The notes under the pieces are model-generated. The model searched no databases. It worked only from the letters and a program-made list of their open reading frames with translations, and was not told the DNA's origin. Positions 52,512 to 61,628 of a stretch of 64,000 nt of DNA are shown piece by piece (positions within the stretch are counted from its first letter, which is position 1; the number at the start of each line of letters is the position of its first letter). Location: positions 372,001 to 436,000 of the forward strand of contig JAXLVN010000003.1 of NCBI GenBank assembly GCA_046328995.1. The letters are read 5' to 3'. The DNA comes from JADJXV01 sp046328995. GTDB lineage: Bacteria > Bacteroidota > Ignavibacteria > Kapaibacteriales > UBA961. The position numbers and the translations under genes were made by a program.

Positions 52512-53069
52512 ATGGAATTAGCAATGCAAATTGAGCATCTCTTTCGGACTGACCGTAAGAAGTTTTTGGGTTTTATCCGCCAACGCGTACGCAGTAACGA
52601 AGAAGCCGAAGACATCCTACAAGACGTCTTCACAAATGTCTTGGCTGCTTCTTCAACGGTTCAAAAGCCAATCGAAAATCTTGCATCGTGGGTCTTTACT
52701 TCCGTTCGTAATCGAATTATCGATTCCTACCGTAAAAAACGTGCGGAAAGCTTCAGCGATATGCAGACCCAAAGTCAGATTGACGACGGTATGGATTCGT
52801 TTGAAAATTTTATTGGTGATTTAACACATAATCCGGAAACCGAACTTATCAGTAAGACTATATGGGAGTCCGTGTTAGACGGATTATCAGAGCTTCCTGC
52901 CGAGCAGCGCGAAGTTTTTATTAAAAATGAATTTGAAGGTGTTTCGTTTAGAGAGATGTCCGAAGAGACGGGTGTCAATATCAACACGCTTTTAGCCCGA
53001 AAACGCTACGCAGTATTGCATCTGCGAAAGCATCTCAAGGAATTATATAATTCCCTGTATCTGAACTAA
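52512..53069 (+). CDS. ECF-type sigma factor
   Basis: 185 residues from the ATG at 52512, chosen because AAGGAG is 6 bases upstream; the longer frame to 52440 lacks one. Region 2: FIRQRVRSNEEAEDILQDVF and ASWVFTSVRNRIIDSYRKKR; region 4: LPAEQREVFIKNEFEGVSFR and the HTH GVNINTLLARKRYAVLHL. Directs RNA polymerase to stress or envelope genes. The next gene (11 bases downstream) is a membrane protein in the position of an anti-sigma factor, and the third is a vWA-OmpA lipoprotein. Confidence 0.9.
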   Translation: MELAMQIEHLFRTDRKKFLGFIRQRVRSNEEAEDILQDVFTNVLAASSTVQKPIENLASWVFTSVRNRIIDSYRKKRAESFSDMQTQSQIDDGMDSFENFIGDLTHNPETELISKTIWESVLDGLSELPAEQREVFIKNEFEGVSFREMSEETGVNINTLLARKRYAVLHLRKHLKELYNSLYLN

Positions 53070-53080
53070 CATCTCCGACC

Positions 53081-53533
53081 ATGTCGAAACAATTACTTAC
53101 CATAGCAGTCCGCACAATCTTATACATATTCTCGATTGGCGGACTGCTTAGTTTTATATCTCTCCTTGTCTGGTACGGCTGGAATTACTTCCATAATCAT
53201 TATAACCTCACCGAAATATCCTACTTAGAAGCAATCGGCGTCGTCGCCATCGGATATGTCGGCTATTCGGCAATCAACTTTGCCTGCGAAATTCCTTCCA
53301 CAAGCTCACATTCCTGGCACAGCGCCTTTACCCAAAAAGAACATTCCCCTAAAGTCAACCCTGCACCTTCGGCACCACCCGAAGCTACCTGTAAAGTGCC
53401 CCGTCATGTAGAGCAGCTCTCAGCAGCCGAAAAAGAAATCCTCCGCGAGAAAATTGCCCGCTGCTGTGGAGGCGATACCTGTCACAACGAATCTGAAACG
53501 ACAACCAAAGAATACGCCGATGCATCACGGTGA
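53081..53533 (+). CDS. Membrane protein, possible sigma-factor partner
   Basis: 150 residues with two N-terminal transmembrane segments (ILYIFSIGGLLSFISLLVWY and IGVVAIGYVGYSAI). A Pro-rich stretch follows, then a charged C-terminal part with CCGGDTC. No known anti-sigma domain was recognised, but position right after the ECF sigma gene, and 4-base overlap with the next gene's first possible start, suggest a regulatory or envelope role. Could bind metal through the Cys cluster. Confidence 0.6.
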   Translation: MSKQLLTIAVRTILYIFSIGGLLSFISLLVWYGWNYFHNHYNLTEISYLEAIGVVAIGYVGYSAINFACEIPSTSSHSWHSAFTQKEHSPKVNPAPSAPPEATCKVPRHVEQLSAAEKEILREKIARCCGGDTCHNESETTTKEYADASR

Positions 53534-53622
53534 TTTGCCGGCCGCTCTTCAGGAAAACATTCGCTTTTGTTGTTCGTCGAAGCTTGCCGCTTAACTTAAC
53601 TGCCCATTATTTTCTGTACTCT

Positions 53623-55059
53623 ATGCCCATACATTCTGCTGCGTTTTGCCGAAAATTCTGCTCATTTCTGTCTGCTCTTCTGCTGCCTGCTCTTGTATTA
53701 TCATCGTGCAGTTCTACAGCTCCCCGCGCAAAAGACTTTGATTTGTCAAAAGATACACGCCCATTGAATGAACGTAAAACGCTCGTCCTCTCCAAAACGA
53801 AGCCCATCACCGAAGCTGACCCTACTATCCTCAATTTTGAAATTCAACGCATCGAAACTAATAATTACCCCAAAGAAATCCGGGCTATAGCTCGCGTCTA
53901 TGACTCGACCGGGAATATTATCACCCATCTTGCACCACCATACTGTGACGACTTACGCTATTGGGGAGCCATTAAAGAAAAACTCGGGAAGCAAACCGTT
54001 GGAATTGACAAGTTTACTGTGCGTGAATTTGGTGATAAAGACTCCATTTCCTATAATGTGATGCTCACTATCGACTACTCCGGCTCGATGAGCGGCGTGC
54101 TCGATGCAATTACCGAAGGCACCGAACTCTTCATCTCCCTCAAGCAACCGCAAGATCGTATTGGTATCGCAACATTTAATAAAGACTATACCCTCAAAGT
54201 GCCGCTTTGGGACGATAAGACGATGATACTCTCCACGTTCCGCTCGACTGCGAGCAAAGGTTTCGGACTCTACTCAGCAATGAACGAAGCCGTGATGAAG
54301 TCCATGAAGCAGTTCGTCGATATCCCCGAATCTTCTCCTAAAGTCCTCGTACTCTTCACCGACGGAGAAGATAATTTCTCCTCCACCCGCACCAAAGCAA
54401 TCCTCGACTCCGCGAAGAAAAACAATATCCACATTTTTACCGTTGGATTCGGGTATGTCAATGAAACACCCCTCCGGATTCTTTCCGACTATACCGGCGG
54501 GAAATTCTACAGAGCGTATTCAAAACAAGAACTTATCAATGTCTTTCTTGATATTTATAATAGTTTGAGGAATTATTATTTGATATCGTATAAGCCACCG
54601 GAGTATTATGGGATGCACTATATATCCACCGAACTTACAATTCCGAATCGAGCAGAACCTCTCCTCGCAAAAGGAGAATATGATTCTGCATTACTTGGTC
54701 CTGGAGTAGATGTAGGTGATATTTTTACCGGGGCAAAAATTGCTTTTGACTTTAATTCATCAACCCTTAAGCCGGAGTCGATGCAGACATTTGACGAGCT
54801 GACTGAGCTCATGCAACGCTACCCGCGCTTGTGGCTTGAAATACAAGGGCATACCGATAATATAGGAACAGAAGAATTCAACCAAAAACTCTCCGAAGCT
54901 CGGGCTAATAGCGTTATGCAAGAGCTTCTGAAGCGCGGTATTGAATCTAAACGCTTGAGAACTCACGGTTTCGGTTTTTCAGCGCCACTCGTACCTAATG
55001 ATTCGGATGAGAATCGCGCAAAAAACAGACGTACACAATTTGTTGTGCTCAGAAAATAA
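53623..55059 (+). CDS. vWA-OmpA lipoprotein
   Basis: 478 residues from the ATG at 53623; the longer frame to 53530 starts with a basic non-signal region. Lipobox ending LSSC (signal MPIHSAAFCRKFCSFLSALL). Central von Willebrand A domain with a full MIDAS start DYSGSMSG and LVLFTDGEDNFSS. C-terminal OmpA peptidoglycan-binding domain: IAFDFNSSTLKPES, HTDNIGTEEFNQKLSEARA, GFGFSAPLVPNDSDENRAKN. It would sit in the envelope and tie protein contacts through vWA to peptidoglycan. Third gene of the sigma operon, followed by a terminator. Confidence 0.9.
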   Translation: MPIHSAAFCRKFCSFLSALLLPALVLSSCSSTAPRAKDFDLSKDTRPLNERKTLVLSKTKPITEADPTILNFEIQRIETNNYPKEIRAIARVYDSTGNIITHLAPPYCDDLRYWGAIKEKLGKQTVGIDKFTVREFGDKDSISYNVMLTIDYSGSMSGVLDAITEGTELFISLKQPQDRIGIATFNKDYTLKVPLWDDKTMILSTFRSTASKGFGLYSAMNEAVMKSMKQFVDIPESSPKVLVLFTDGEDNFSSTRTKAILDSAKKNNIHIFTVGFGYVNETPLRILSDYTGGKFYRAYSKQELINVFLDIYNSLRNYYLISYKPPEYYGMHYISTELTIPNRAEPLLAKGEYDSALLGPGVDVGDIFTGAKIAFDFNSSTLKPESMQTFDELTELMQRYPRLWLEIQGHTDNIGTEEFNQKLSEARANSVMQELLKRGIESKRLRTHGFGFSAPLVPNDSDENRAKNRRTQFVVLRK

Positions 55060-55078
55060 GCTCAAATAACCTCTTGAT

Positions 55079-55116
55079 ACAAAAAGGTATTCGCTAAGAA
55101 TGCCTTTTTGTGTTTT
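55079..55116 (+). terminator. Terminator after the vWA-OmpA gene
   Basis: ACAAAAAGGTATTC and GAATGCCTTTTTGT form a stem with one G-U pair, followed by TGTTTTT. Confidence 0.85.
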
Positions 55117-55226
55117 TGAGCTGCCTGGACGGCAAGGGTGACCGCAGGCAGTGGGTAGGAAGATGCCGGAGGGGAAAATAAATTTTACCCATCTTGAGCT
55201 ATCCGTCGGAGGAGTGTCTGTGTATT

Positions 55227-56261
55227 ATGACAAAAAGCCGTAATTTTGGGTACTTTTTCAACTGGAGTCCGCTTGTGGAACGTACGATCAATTTTAATAA
55301 AGAAGCTTTTACCCGCGAATTGAAGCGCTGGTTCGACACCTCCTCGCCTGTTTTTGTGCCCCGCCTCTCCCTGATGGTATCGCTTTGTACTGCGTTTATC
55401 GGTATCTTTCTCGGAACTGTTGAGAAGTCATTAACTGTTGCTACTAATGGATTTATATCTGCTACTGATGTTGTCAATGCGCTCCTGATGATAGCCGCTG
55501 TCGATCGCAGTGTGAAGCAGGCGGATTTTAATTTTAACTATGGTTACGGTAAGTATGAAAGCTTGGCGATTTTGTCGAGCGCGCTCTTGCTCCTGATTGT
55601 ATCGGTTAATGTGTTCATTGAAGCGATACAGACATTTGGTCAGCCGTCAGGCGTTGATAACTACACGCTCCTTGCTACTTTTTCGGGATTCTCATTGGTG
55701 ACGATGCTGCTGCTGCACCGCGTGCAGGTGTCGTATGTCAAAAAATTCCATCTGCCGATGTTGCAGTATGATACAGCGGTCTTACAATCCGATATCTGGA
55801 TCGAAATCGGCGTGCTGGTCAATATTATGATGGGAGCTGCGCTGCACTTTTACGGAGCATTAAATGTGGCGCGTTTAATTGATACCATTACGGCCATATT
55901 GCTGGTGATAGCAGCGATGCGGATACCGATTCTCTACGGCAGGGAAGCGCTTAATCAATTGCTAGATAAGACAGTTGCTGAAGATATTCAGATGGATTTA
56001 CTCACCGTGATTGTTGAAAATTTAGATTCATTCTGTGAGTTCAAAAGCGTGCATACACGTCAGTCGGGTAAGGATTTGTTTATTGAAATTGATCTCGTGA
56101 TGCCATTCGACTACACGCTCGAACAAAATTTCATCCTCGAAAATAAAATCAAAGACCGCGTTATGGAGAAATTTCCAACCTCAATTTTCCGCATTTATGC
56201 CACACCTTGTCCAAAAGATTGCATGAAAAACGGCAAGTGCTTTTGTCCTGTCAAGTCATAA
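55227..56261 (+). CDS. CDF-like cation efflux protein with altered metal site
   Basis: 344 residues from the ATG at 55227 (a TTG at 55194 is possible; GGAGGAG lies 12 bases upstream of the ATG). Six transmembrane segments and a C-terminal cytoplasmic domain in the cation diffusion facilitator layout (YGYGKYESLAILSSALLL in place of HxYGHGKaE). In transmembrane helix 2 only one Asp of the usual DxxxD is seen (ATDVVNAL). Helix 5 has VLQSD where HxxxD is usual. The last 20 residues are Cys-rich (CPKDCMKNGKCFCP). Metal specificity must differ from ordinary Zn/Fe CDF proteins. Confidence 0.8.
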   Translation: MTKSRNFGYFFNWSPLVERTINFNKEAFTRELKRWFDTSSPVFVPRLSLMVSLCTAFIGIFLGTVEKSLTVATNGFISATDVVNALLMIAAVDRSVKQADFNFNYGYGKYESLAILSSALLLLIVSVNVFIEAIQTFGQPSGVDNYTLLATFSGFSLVTMLLLHRVQVSYVKKFHLPMLQYDTAVLQSDIWIEIGVLVNIMMGAALHFYGALNVARLIDTITAILLVIAAMRIPILYGREALNQLLDKTVAEDIQMDLLTVIVENLDSFCEFKSVHTRQSGKDLFIEIDLVMPFDYTLEQNFILENKIKDRVMEKFPTSIFRIYATPCPKDCMKNGKCFCPVKS

Positions 56262-56266
56262 GTCCC

Positions 56267-56977
56267 TTAGCTGCGCCCTAGTTCTGAAGTCTTGGTCTCA
56301 CTAATAATTTTCCCGTCTGCCATCTCGATAATCCGGTGCGTACGCCGCGCAAAATCAGGGTCATGCGTAACAATGAGCATCGTTTGCTTCTTTTCCTGAA
56401 CGATTGAATTGAAGATATCAAACACCATATCGCTGTTCTTTTTATCTAAATTTCCCGTCGGCTCATCACCCATGACAATCAGCGGGTCGTTAATCAGCGC
56501 GCGGGCAATCGCTACACGCTGCTTTTGTCCACCACTGAGCTGATTGGGAGACTTCAGCGCCTGCGTGTGCATATCGAGCGTGCGGAGGTGTTCCATCGCG
56601 CGGTGCTCGATCTCCTGAAGCGAATATTTAGCAAGCTTGATACCCGGTATCATCACATTTTTCAATACATTATACTCGTTGAGCAGATAGTGAAATTGAA
56701 AAACAAACCCAATATATTCATTCCTGATTTTCGCTAAATCTTTGTCGGTCTCATTCGTTAGCGTCTCGCCGTTGATAAAGAGCTCGCCCTCGTAATCCGT
56801 GTCCATCGTTGAGAGAATATAGAGCAGTGTGGACTTACCGCAGCCGGACTTGCCCACCACCGATACAAATTCTCCATGCGTGATGCTGAAACTGATATCC
56901 GAGAGTACCTGAAATTTGACAGGGTCGTAGAAATACTTGTTTATCTTCTTTGTTTCGAGTACATTAGCTGACGTCAT
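56267..56977 (-). CDS. ABC transporter ATPase (LolD/MacB type)
   Basis: 236 residues. Walker A GKSGCGKST (42-50), Q loop FQFHYLLNEYN, signature LSGGQKQR, Walker B IVMGDEPTGNLD, H-loop TH. The LolD/MacB/FtsE branch is suggested by the short length and by the FtsX-like permease next to it. Energises lipoprotein release or substrate efflux. Last gene of a three-gene operon, 1 base from the permease end. Confidence 0.92.
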   Translation of the reverse strand: MTSANVLETKKINKYFYDPVKFQVLSDISFSITHGEFVSVVGKSGCGKSTLLYILSTMDTDYEGELFINGETLTNETDKDLAKIRNEYIGFVFQFHYLLNEYNVLKNVMIPGIKLAKYSLQEIEHRAMEHLRTLDMHTQALKSPNQLSGGQKQRVAIARALINDPLIVMGDEPTGNLDKKNSDMVFDIFNSIVQEKKQTMLIVTHDPDFARRTHRIIEMADGKIISETKTSELGRS

Positions 56978-56978
56978 A

Positions 56979-58238
56979 TTATTTCCCCCGGATAATTTCT
57001 ACCGGATCAATTCTACTTGCTTTCAGAGCCGGCAGGAGTCCGGCGATTGCAGTGGTTCCGATGGCAAAAGTAATTCCGATAAAGTAATACGCCGCTTTGT
57101 AATCAACAGGATAGGTCTTAATTGTCGGGAGCGAAGCCGTCTCAAAGGGAATAAAACTGATGATTTTACTCAAAGTGAACCCCACGGCTAAGCCCGCGAG
57201 ACCGCCGGCAATACCGATGATCAGCGCAAGTGAGATAAAGATCCATTTCACGTCCGAACCCGAAAATCCGGTCGCCTTCAGGATCGCAATCGAGTCCATT
57301 TTCTCGTAAATCATCATATTGAGAATATTGTAAATCCCAAAACCTGCCACAATAAGTAGTGTAATTCCAACGGCATACGAGATGATAGACCGCACTTTGC
57401 TCCCGGTCTCAAATTGTGCATTCGCCGTTTGCGCGTCGATGGCATCGATTGAAAAACGCGCTTTGTATTCTTTTGCAGCGGCAGGTGCGAGCGCTACATC
57501 GGTTAGCTTGACCTGTATATCGGTAATATATCCCGCCGACTCGCCGAGAATCATCTGCGCCGTTTCGAGGGAGGTGTAGCTCATCGTGTTATCGACTTCG
57601 GCTATGCCAATCTGACTGATACCGACGATTTTTAAACTTACAAGTCCACCCTTAAGTGTTGTAATTTGAATCACATCGCCGATTTTTACCAGCATTTTTT
57701 CAGATAACCCTTTTCCGATGATGATGGTGTTCGGAACGCTCGCTAGGTCAAAGACATTGCCGTCGATTATATAATTACTGACGCTGAAGAGGTGTTCTTC
57801 GGCGGGAACATCGATGCCATTGACCACGCCGGTAATCTCAATCGTACCCGAATTAAAAAACACCGGAGCCGTGACTTTCGGAGCCACGTCGACTATTCTC
57901 GGGTCTTTTTTGAGAGCTGCAATAATTGACTTACTATTGTAGATTTCTTTGCCGCGATCTTTGGGCTTAATGGACGTGATGAAATTAGTACTGTTCTTGT
58001 AAGATTCTGATAATGTAATAGGTTGCTGCGCGCTTGGCTTGATTTCATTATACATTCTCACATGCGGTGTGCGATTAAGCATCAGGCCGTCGAGGAGATT
58101 GTTGAGCCCGTTCATGAAGCTGACAAGCGCGATAAACATCGCTATGCCAAACGTCACGCCTATCGCTGCAATCGCCGACTGCTTCATTCGCGCGCGGATT
58201 AAATTCAATGCTATGTTGAGAATGAGAGAGATGTTCAT
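56979..58238 (-). CDS. ABC permease, FtsX/MacB-like
   Basis: 419 residues. One N-terminal transmembrane helix (ARMKQSAIAAIGVTFGIAMF), a large periplasmic MacB-type core domain, then three helices at the C-terminus (SYAVGITLLIVAGFGIYNIL, ISLALIIGIAGGLAGLAVGF, YYFIGITFAIGTTAIAGLLP) with the FtsX ending SRIDPVEIIRGK. The partner adaptor gene overlaps by 4 bases (58235-58238) and the ATPase follows. Works as a mechanotransmission ABC system at the inner membrane. Confidence 0.9.
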   Translation of the reverse strand: MNISLILNIALNLIRARMKQSAIAAIGVTFGIAMFIALVSFMNGLNNLLDGLMLNRTPHVRMYNEIKPSAQQPITLSESYKNSTNFITSIKPKDRGKEIYNSKSIIAALKKDPRIVDVAPKVTAPVFFNSGTIEITGVVNGIDVPAEEHLFSVSNYIIDGNVFDLASVPNTIIIGKGLSEKMLVKIGDVIQITTLKGGLVSLKIVGISQIGIAEVDNTMSYTSLETAQMILGESAGYITDIQVKLTDVALAPAAAKEYKARFSIDAIDAQTANAQFETGSKVRSIISYAVGITLLIVAGFGIYNILNMMIYEKMDSIAILKATGFSGSDVKWIFISLALIIGIAGGLAGLAVGFTLSKIISFIPFETASLPTIKTYPVDYKAAYYFIGITFAIGTTAIAGLLPALKASRIDPVEIIRGK

Positions 58239-59323
58239 TGGGGCTTGTAGATAATGTCATTGGCATTTAAACCCTCGATGACCTCCGACTTTTGGTAGTC
58301 CCGGAGTCCGATCTTAATGGCTCGCTTTTCGTCATTTGCCATGAGTACGTATGATTTATCAACGATATATGAATTCGGAATCGTGATCGTATTCTGCTTC
58401 GAGCGGATGACAATATTCGCCTCTGCCGTAAGATTCGGGAAGAGCTTCGCCGGTGGATTCGTTAGCCGCGCCTCGACAGTGAAGGTCCGGCTACGTTCAT
58501 TCATGATGGGATTAATTTTGCTGATGACTGCTTCAAGAACCTGACCTTTATAACTGTCCATTGTCACGAGTGCTTTCTGACCAAGATTGAGCTTAATTAT
58601 ATCATTTTCATCGACTTCGAGCTCCAGCATAAATGTATCTGCCCGCCCGATAACCGCAAGCACCGTCTGCGGCGTCACGAGCTCGCCACGCTCTTTGAGG
58701 ATATCATACACTTTCCCGTCGAACGCGCTTTTAATCGAATAATCGCTGTAGATTTTTTTATTTAAGTCGTAATTAATACTTGCTCTTCGGAGGTCGTTTT
58801 GAAGTTGTGTTTTGAGCTGCGCAAGCCGCGTTTTTGCGGTTTGGTAATTAAGGAGGGAATTGTCATACGCTAATTTTTTCTGGTCAAATTCGAATTGGGT
58901 GCTCGCGTTTTGTTCCCATAATCGCTTCTGCCGAGCAAATTGTATCGAGTCGAGCCGCAGTCTCTCGAGGGCGATAGAGACGCCAAGCTCGAGTTCCTGA
59001 AGCTTGTCCGAACCTTTCCGGCTGTTCTCCGCACTGAGCTCGAGAGCAGCTTTTGCATTTTCGGTATTGAGTCCGGACGTGAGATTATCGAGCGCGAGAA
59101 TGGTCTGACCTGCGACCACCCGATCACCAACGTTCACGGGAATTGCCTGCACGACGCCATTAACCGTAGAATACACATTGTATTGATCAATTGCCTTGAC
59201 TTTGCCGGACGCATAGACCGATTCAGTGATTTCGCCGCGCGTGACGGTCAGCGATTCTTTGGCTTTTTTACAGGAAGCGAGCACGAAAATGAGACAGAGA
59301 GCGACCGAGAGAATACGTTTCAT
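58235..59323 (-). CDS. MacA-like periplasmic adaptor lipoprotein
   Basis: 362 residues. Lipobox LASC (MKRILSVALCLIFVLASC). Membrane fusion (HlyD-type) protein: biotinyl-lipoyl-like segments around VQAIPVNVGDRVVAGQTIL and SAFDGKVYDILKERGELVTP flank a long coiled-coil hairpin. The C-terminal barrel (ALVTMDSYKGQVLEAVISKI) completes it. It would link the ABC permease to an outer-membrane channel. First gene of the operon, followed by permease and ATPase, which suggests a MacAB-like exporter without its own TolC in the window. Confidence 0.9.
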   Translation of the reverse strand: MKRILSVALCLIFVLASCKKAKESLTVTRGEITESVYASGKVKAIDQYNVYSTVNGVVQAIPVNVGDRVVAGQTILALDNLTSGLNTENAKAALELSAENSRKGSDKLQELELGVSIALERLRLDSIQFARQKRLWEQNASTQFEFDQKKLAYDNSLLNYQTAKTRLAQLKTQLQNDLRRASINYDLNKKIYSDYSIKSAFDGKVYDILKERGELVTPQTVLAVIGRADTFMLELEVDENDIIKLNLGQKALVTMDSYKGQVLEAVISKINPIMNERSRTFTVEARLTNPPAKLFPNLTAEANIVIRSKQNTITIPNSYIVDKSYVLMANDEKRAIKIGLRDYQKSEVIEGLNANDIIYKPQ

Positions 59324-59454
59324 AGATAAATCCGCGAGAAAGAGTACTATTTACCACTAAAATATACAATTAAAGATGAAAACGACGGATTAGTTTTGTG
59401 TATTGGAATACCTCAGCATCGTATTTAACCGCAAAGCCCGCCAAGGAAATACGC

Positions 59455-59494
59455 GCAAAGTGCGCAAAGATGTATTCTTCTTTGCGCACTTTGC
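59455..59494. terminator. Perfect 16-bp hairpin between operons
   Basis: GCAAAGTGCGCAAAGA (59455-59470) pairs fully with TCTTTGCGCACTTTGC (59479-59494), loop of 8. No T run. It lies between the redox block and the MacAB-like operon on the minus strand, so a terminator or REP-like role is plausible. Confidence 0.6.
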
Positions 59495-59526
59495 CTAATC
59501 CGTTGCAAGCTATATGGTTGGAAGCG

Positions 59527-60255
59527 TTACTTGAGCGAGTTTATTTTTGAAATCATCGTGGCTTTATCCATAAATCCGGAGGAACTCGAAACAAGTGAAG
59601 CATTTTTATACAATTGTACCACCGGTAAATCGCTGATATTCAATTCTTTACACAACGCCGGATGTTCATCGACATTAATTCTGACCACGTGCACCTTATC
59701 GCTCATATCCTTCGAAATTTCATCAAGATAGGGCTTCATTTCCTTGCACGGCGCGCACCAATCGGCATAAAAATCAACGAGTGACGGCTTGTCGGAGGCA
59801 AGGAGAGCGAGGAACTGCTGCTTCGTCATTCCTGATTGTGTTGGGGCGGCAGAATTGGCGGTTGTGACGGGGAGTCCGGCTGCATTCCATTTCATAATAC
59901 CGCCTTGTAATTCATAGACTTCCTTGTATCCTGAAGATCGCATTTTACTCGCAGCCGCTGCGCTTCGAGCGCCGCTGAGGCAATAGACAAGCACCGGCTT
60001 CGATTTATCGACGTGAGCGATTTGTGTATCGAAAGAATCACCGTTCCAATCAATATTCATCGCGTTTTGGAGATGACCTTTCGCGAATTCTGCCGGCGTA
60101 CGAACGTCGATAATAGGTGCTGATGGCAATGCTTTGATTTTCGCAGCAAAGTCATTCGCTTCAAGCTTCGTTTGGGCGTTTTTGGACTGTTCGCCTGTGC
60201 AGCTATTAGCGAGAAATGCGAGAATTACGAGAACGATAACGCTGTATTTTTTCAT
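59527..60255 (-). CDS. Rhodanese-thioredoxin fusion lipoprotein
   Basis: 242 residues. Signal peptide with lipobox LANSC (C19). Residues ~30-130 form a rhodanese domain with active Cys C92 in YCLSGARS and the IIDVRTPAEFAKGH start. Residues ~140-242 form a thioredoxin domain with WCAPC (C167, C170) and cis-Pro in DLPVVQLY. Having sulfur transferase and disulfide reductase in one envelope lipoprotein suggests it moves or removes sulfane sulfur or reduces persulfides outside the cytoplasm. The thioredoxin gene overlaps its start by 4 bases. Confidence 0.9.
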   Translation of the reverse strand: MKKYSVIVLVILAFLANSCTGEQSKNAQTKLEANDFAAKIKALPSAPIIDVRTPAEFAKGHLQNAMNIDWNGDSFDTQIAHVDKSKPVLVYCLSGARSAAAASKMRSSGYKEVYELQGGIMKWNAAGLPVTTANSAAPTQSGMTKQQFLALLASDKPSLVDFYADWCAPCKEMKPYLDEISKDMSDKVHVVRINVDEHPALCKELNISDLPVVQLYKNASLVSSSSGFMDKATMISKINSLK

Positions 60256-60563
60256 GCAGTTGTATTGGAATATTGATTAATAATCTGTTCGAGTGTTCGA
60301 GCCGGTACCACGCCGGACTGCCGCCATTTAATTTCACCATTTTTGAAGAGAATCAGCGTCGGCACGCCACGAATTTGGTAGCTTTCGGCTGCTTTTGGAT
60401 TGGTATCGACATCAATTTTGATGATCATTGCTTTGTCACCGACATGAGTTTTGACTTCATCCAAAATCGGCGCCATCATCTTGCACGGACCGCACCATTC
60501 AGCCGAAAAATCGACAAGTGTTGGCGTATCTCGTTGAATAAGCTCAGAGAATTTGGGTTTCAT
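60252..60563 (-). CDS. trxA: Thioredoxin
   Basis: 103 residues, cytoplasmic. Active site WCGPC (C24, C27), cis-Pro in RGVPTLILFKNG, FSAEWCGPCKMM. Reduces disulfides with thioredoxin reductase. Overlaps the rhodanese-thioredoxin gene by 4 bases and the OsmC gene by 20, so it is translationally coupled in the redox block. Confidence 0.93.
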   Translation of the reverse strand: MKPKFSELIQRDTPTLVDFSAEWCGPCKMMAPILDEVKTHVGDKAMIIKIDVDTNPKAAESYQIRGVPTLILFKNGEIKWRQSGVVPARTLEQIINQYSNTTA

Positions 60564-61017
60564 GGGCTAATAAAATTGTAGGATGCATTGTTACTGTAGA
60601 TTTAATTGAATTCGAAATTAAACACGCCGCTTCCGATTTCTGAATCACCCGTTCAGCGCGCTCGCGGTCTTTTTCATGGACGATGACCACGGTCGGTTCG
60701 AGGATAATTTCCGTCATAAGAAATTTCCCATCTACTTGCTCCAGCTTGCCCTTGGACTTACAGCTAAAGCGAAGAAACTCTAATTTGGAATTCTCGGCAA
60801 TTGCGAGGAAGGTTGTCATCAAACAGCTACTGACCGAGGCGGTAAAGAGATGTTCGGGTGACCAAATCCCGGGGATTCCTTTCGGGAATTCCGGTGGGGT
60901 GGCTACTTCGATGCAACTGCTTGCGTCGCCGGTCGAGAGCTTGAGTTCGGGCGAACACATCATGCCCTTGCGTTCTTGATTCCATTCAACATCGATTGAA
61001 TAATAATGAGCTTCCAT
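60544..61017 (-). CDS. OsmC family peroxiredoxin-like protein
   Basis: 157 residues. OsmC/Ohr fold with the two conserved Cys: C65 in SSCLMTTFLAIAE and C132 in EAACLISNSIKS. The conserved EHLFTASVSS segment precedes the first. OsmC proteins reduce organic hydroperoxides, and some handle persulfides. Here the neighbours (rhodaneses, thioredoxins) point to sulfane-sulfur or peroxide handling. Overlaps the thioredoxin gene by 20 bases. Confidence 0.9.
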   Translation of the reverse strand: MEAHYYSIDVEWNQERKGMMCSPELKLSTGDASSCIEVATPPEFPKGIPGIWSPEHLFTASVSSCLMTTFLAIAENSKLEFLRFSCKSKGKLEQVDGKFLMTEIILEPTVVIVHEKDRERAERVIQKSEAACLISNSIKSTVTMHPTILLAHETQIL

Positions 61018-61051
61018 AGTTGTAATTATAGTATATGTAATGAGTTGTCAA

Positions 61052-61300
61052 TTATTTCTGCTGCACTTCTTCGTAGTCGATCATATCGAGGTCATTCGTA
61101 TTTGCAGGCGCTTGCGGCACCGCACAGCTTGATGTGCCGCAGCAGCCGGTATTAGTAACTGCTTGAAAGAGAAAGAATACAGCAATAAAACCCGAAAAAG
61201 TGTCATGCATTTGAATTGCCTGCACGCCGATAAAAATACCAAGCCCGAGACGCAGCCAGCGCATGAAATGCCAACCGGTAAGAACGGTGTGAATAGTCAT
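61052..61300 (-). CDS. Small membrane protein with GCCG motif
   Basis: 82 residues with two transmembrane segments (MRWLRLGLGIFIGVQAI and FSGFIAVFFLFQAVTN) followed by TGCCGTSSC. This type of small protein is typically found with rhodanese and thioredoxin genes in Bacteroidota. Cys residues may bind metal or carry sulfur. Function unknown. Overlaps the end of the next rhodanese gene by 4 bases. Confidence 0.8.
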   Translation of the reverse strand: MTIHTVLTGWHFMRWLRLGLGIFIGVQAIQMHDTFSGFIAVFFLFQAVTNTGCCGTSSCAVPQAPANTNDLDMIDYEEVQQK

Positions 61301-61617
61301 GATAGCTTCCCTTGAAGACTCTGCCAGCTGCCACCATTATGGACATTCGTATAACCATTGGACTTGAGAATGCCTTTGGCTGTAGCACTGCGCATACCTG
61401 AGGCACAGCAGGTAATGATCGGCGTATTTTTGTCTTTGAATTTGCTGAGGTTATTGCTTAATTGATCCACCGGTATATTGATTGAATTTTTAATATGTCC
61501 GCTTGCATATTCACCGTTGGAGCGAACATCGACAATGAGGGCTCCCTGCGAGGCGAGCTCCCGGTAATCGACCGGAGTGCCGCCTCCGAATATCGTTTTG
61601 AAGAGTTGAATGATCAT
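61297..61617 (-). CDS. Membrane-anchored rhodanese
   Basis: 106 residues from the ATG at 61617. Short hydrophobic N-terminus, then one rhodanese domain: ALIVDVRSNGEYASGHIKN and the active loop CCASGMRS (active C71, preceded by a second Cys). Probably transfers sulfur from a thiosulfate or persulfide donor. The longer frame to 61677 overlaps the other rhodanese. Confidence 0.85.
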   Translation of the reverse strand: MIIQLFKTIFGGGTPVDYRELASQGALIVDVRSNGEYASGHIKNSINIPVDQLSNNLSKFKDKNTPIITCCASGMRSATAKGILKSNGYTNVHNGGSWQSLQGKLS

Positions 61618-61628
61618 TAGAATAAGTA

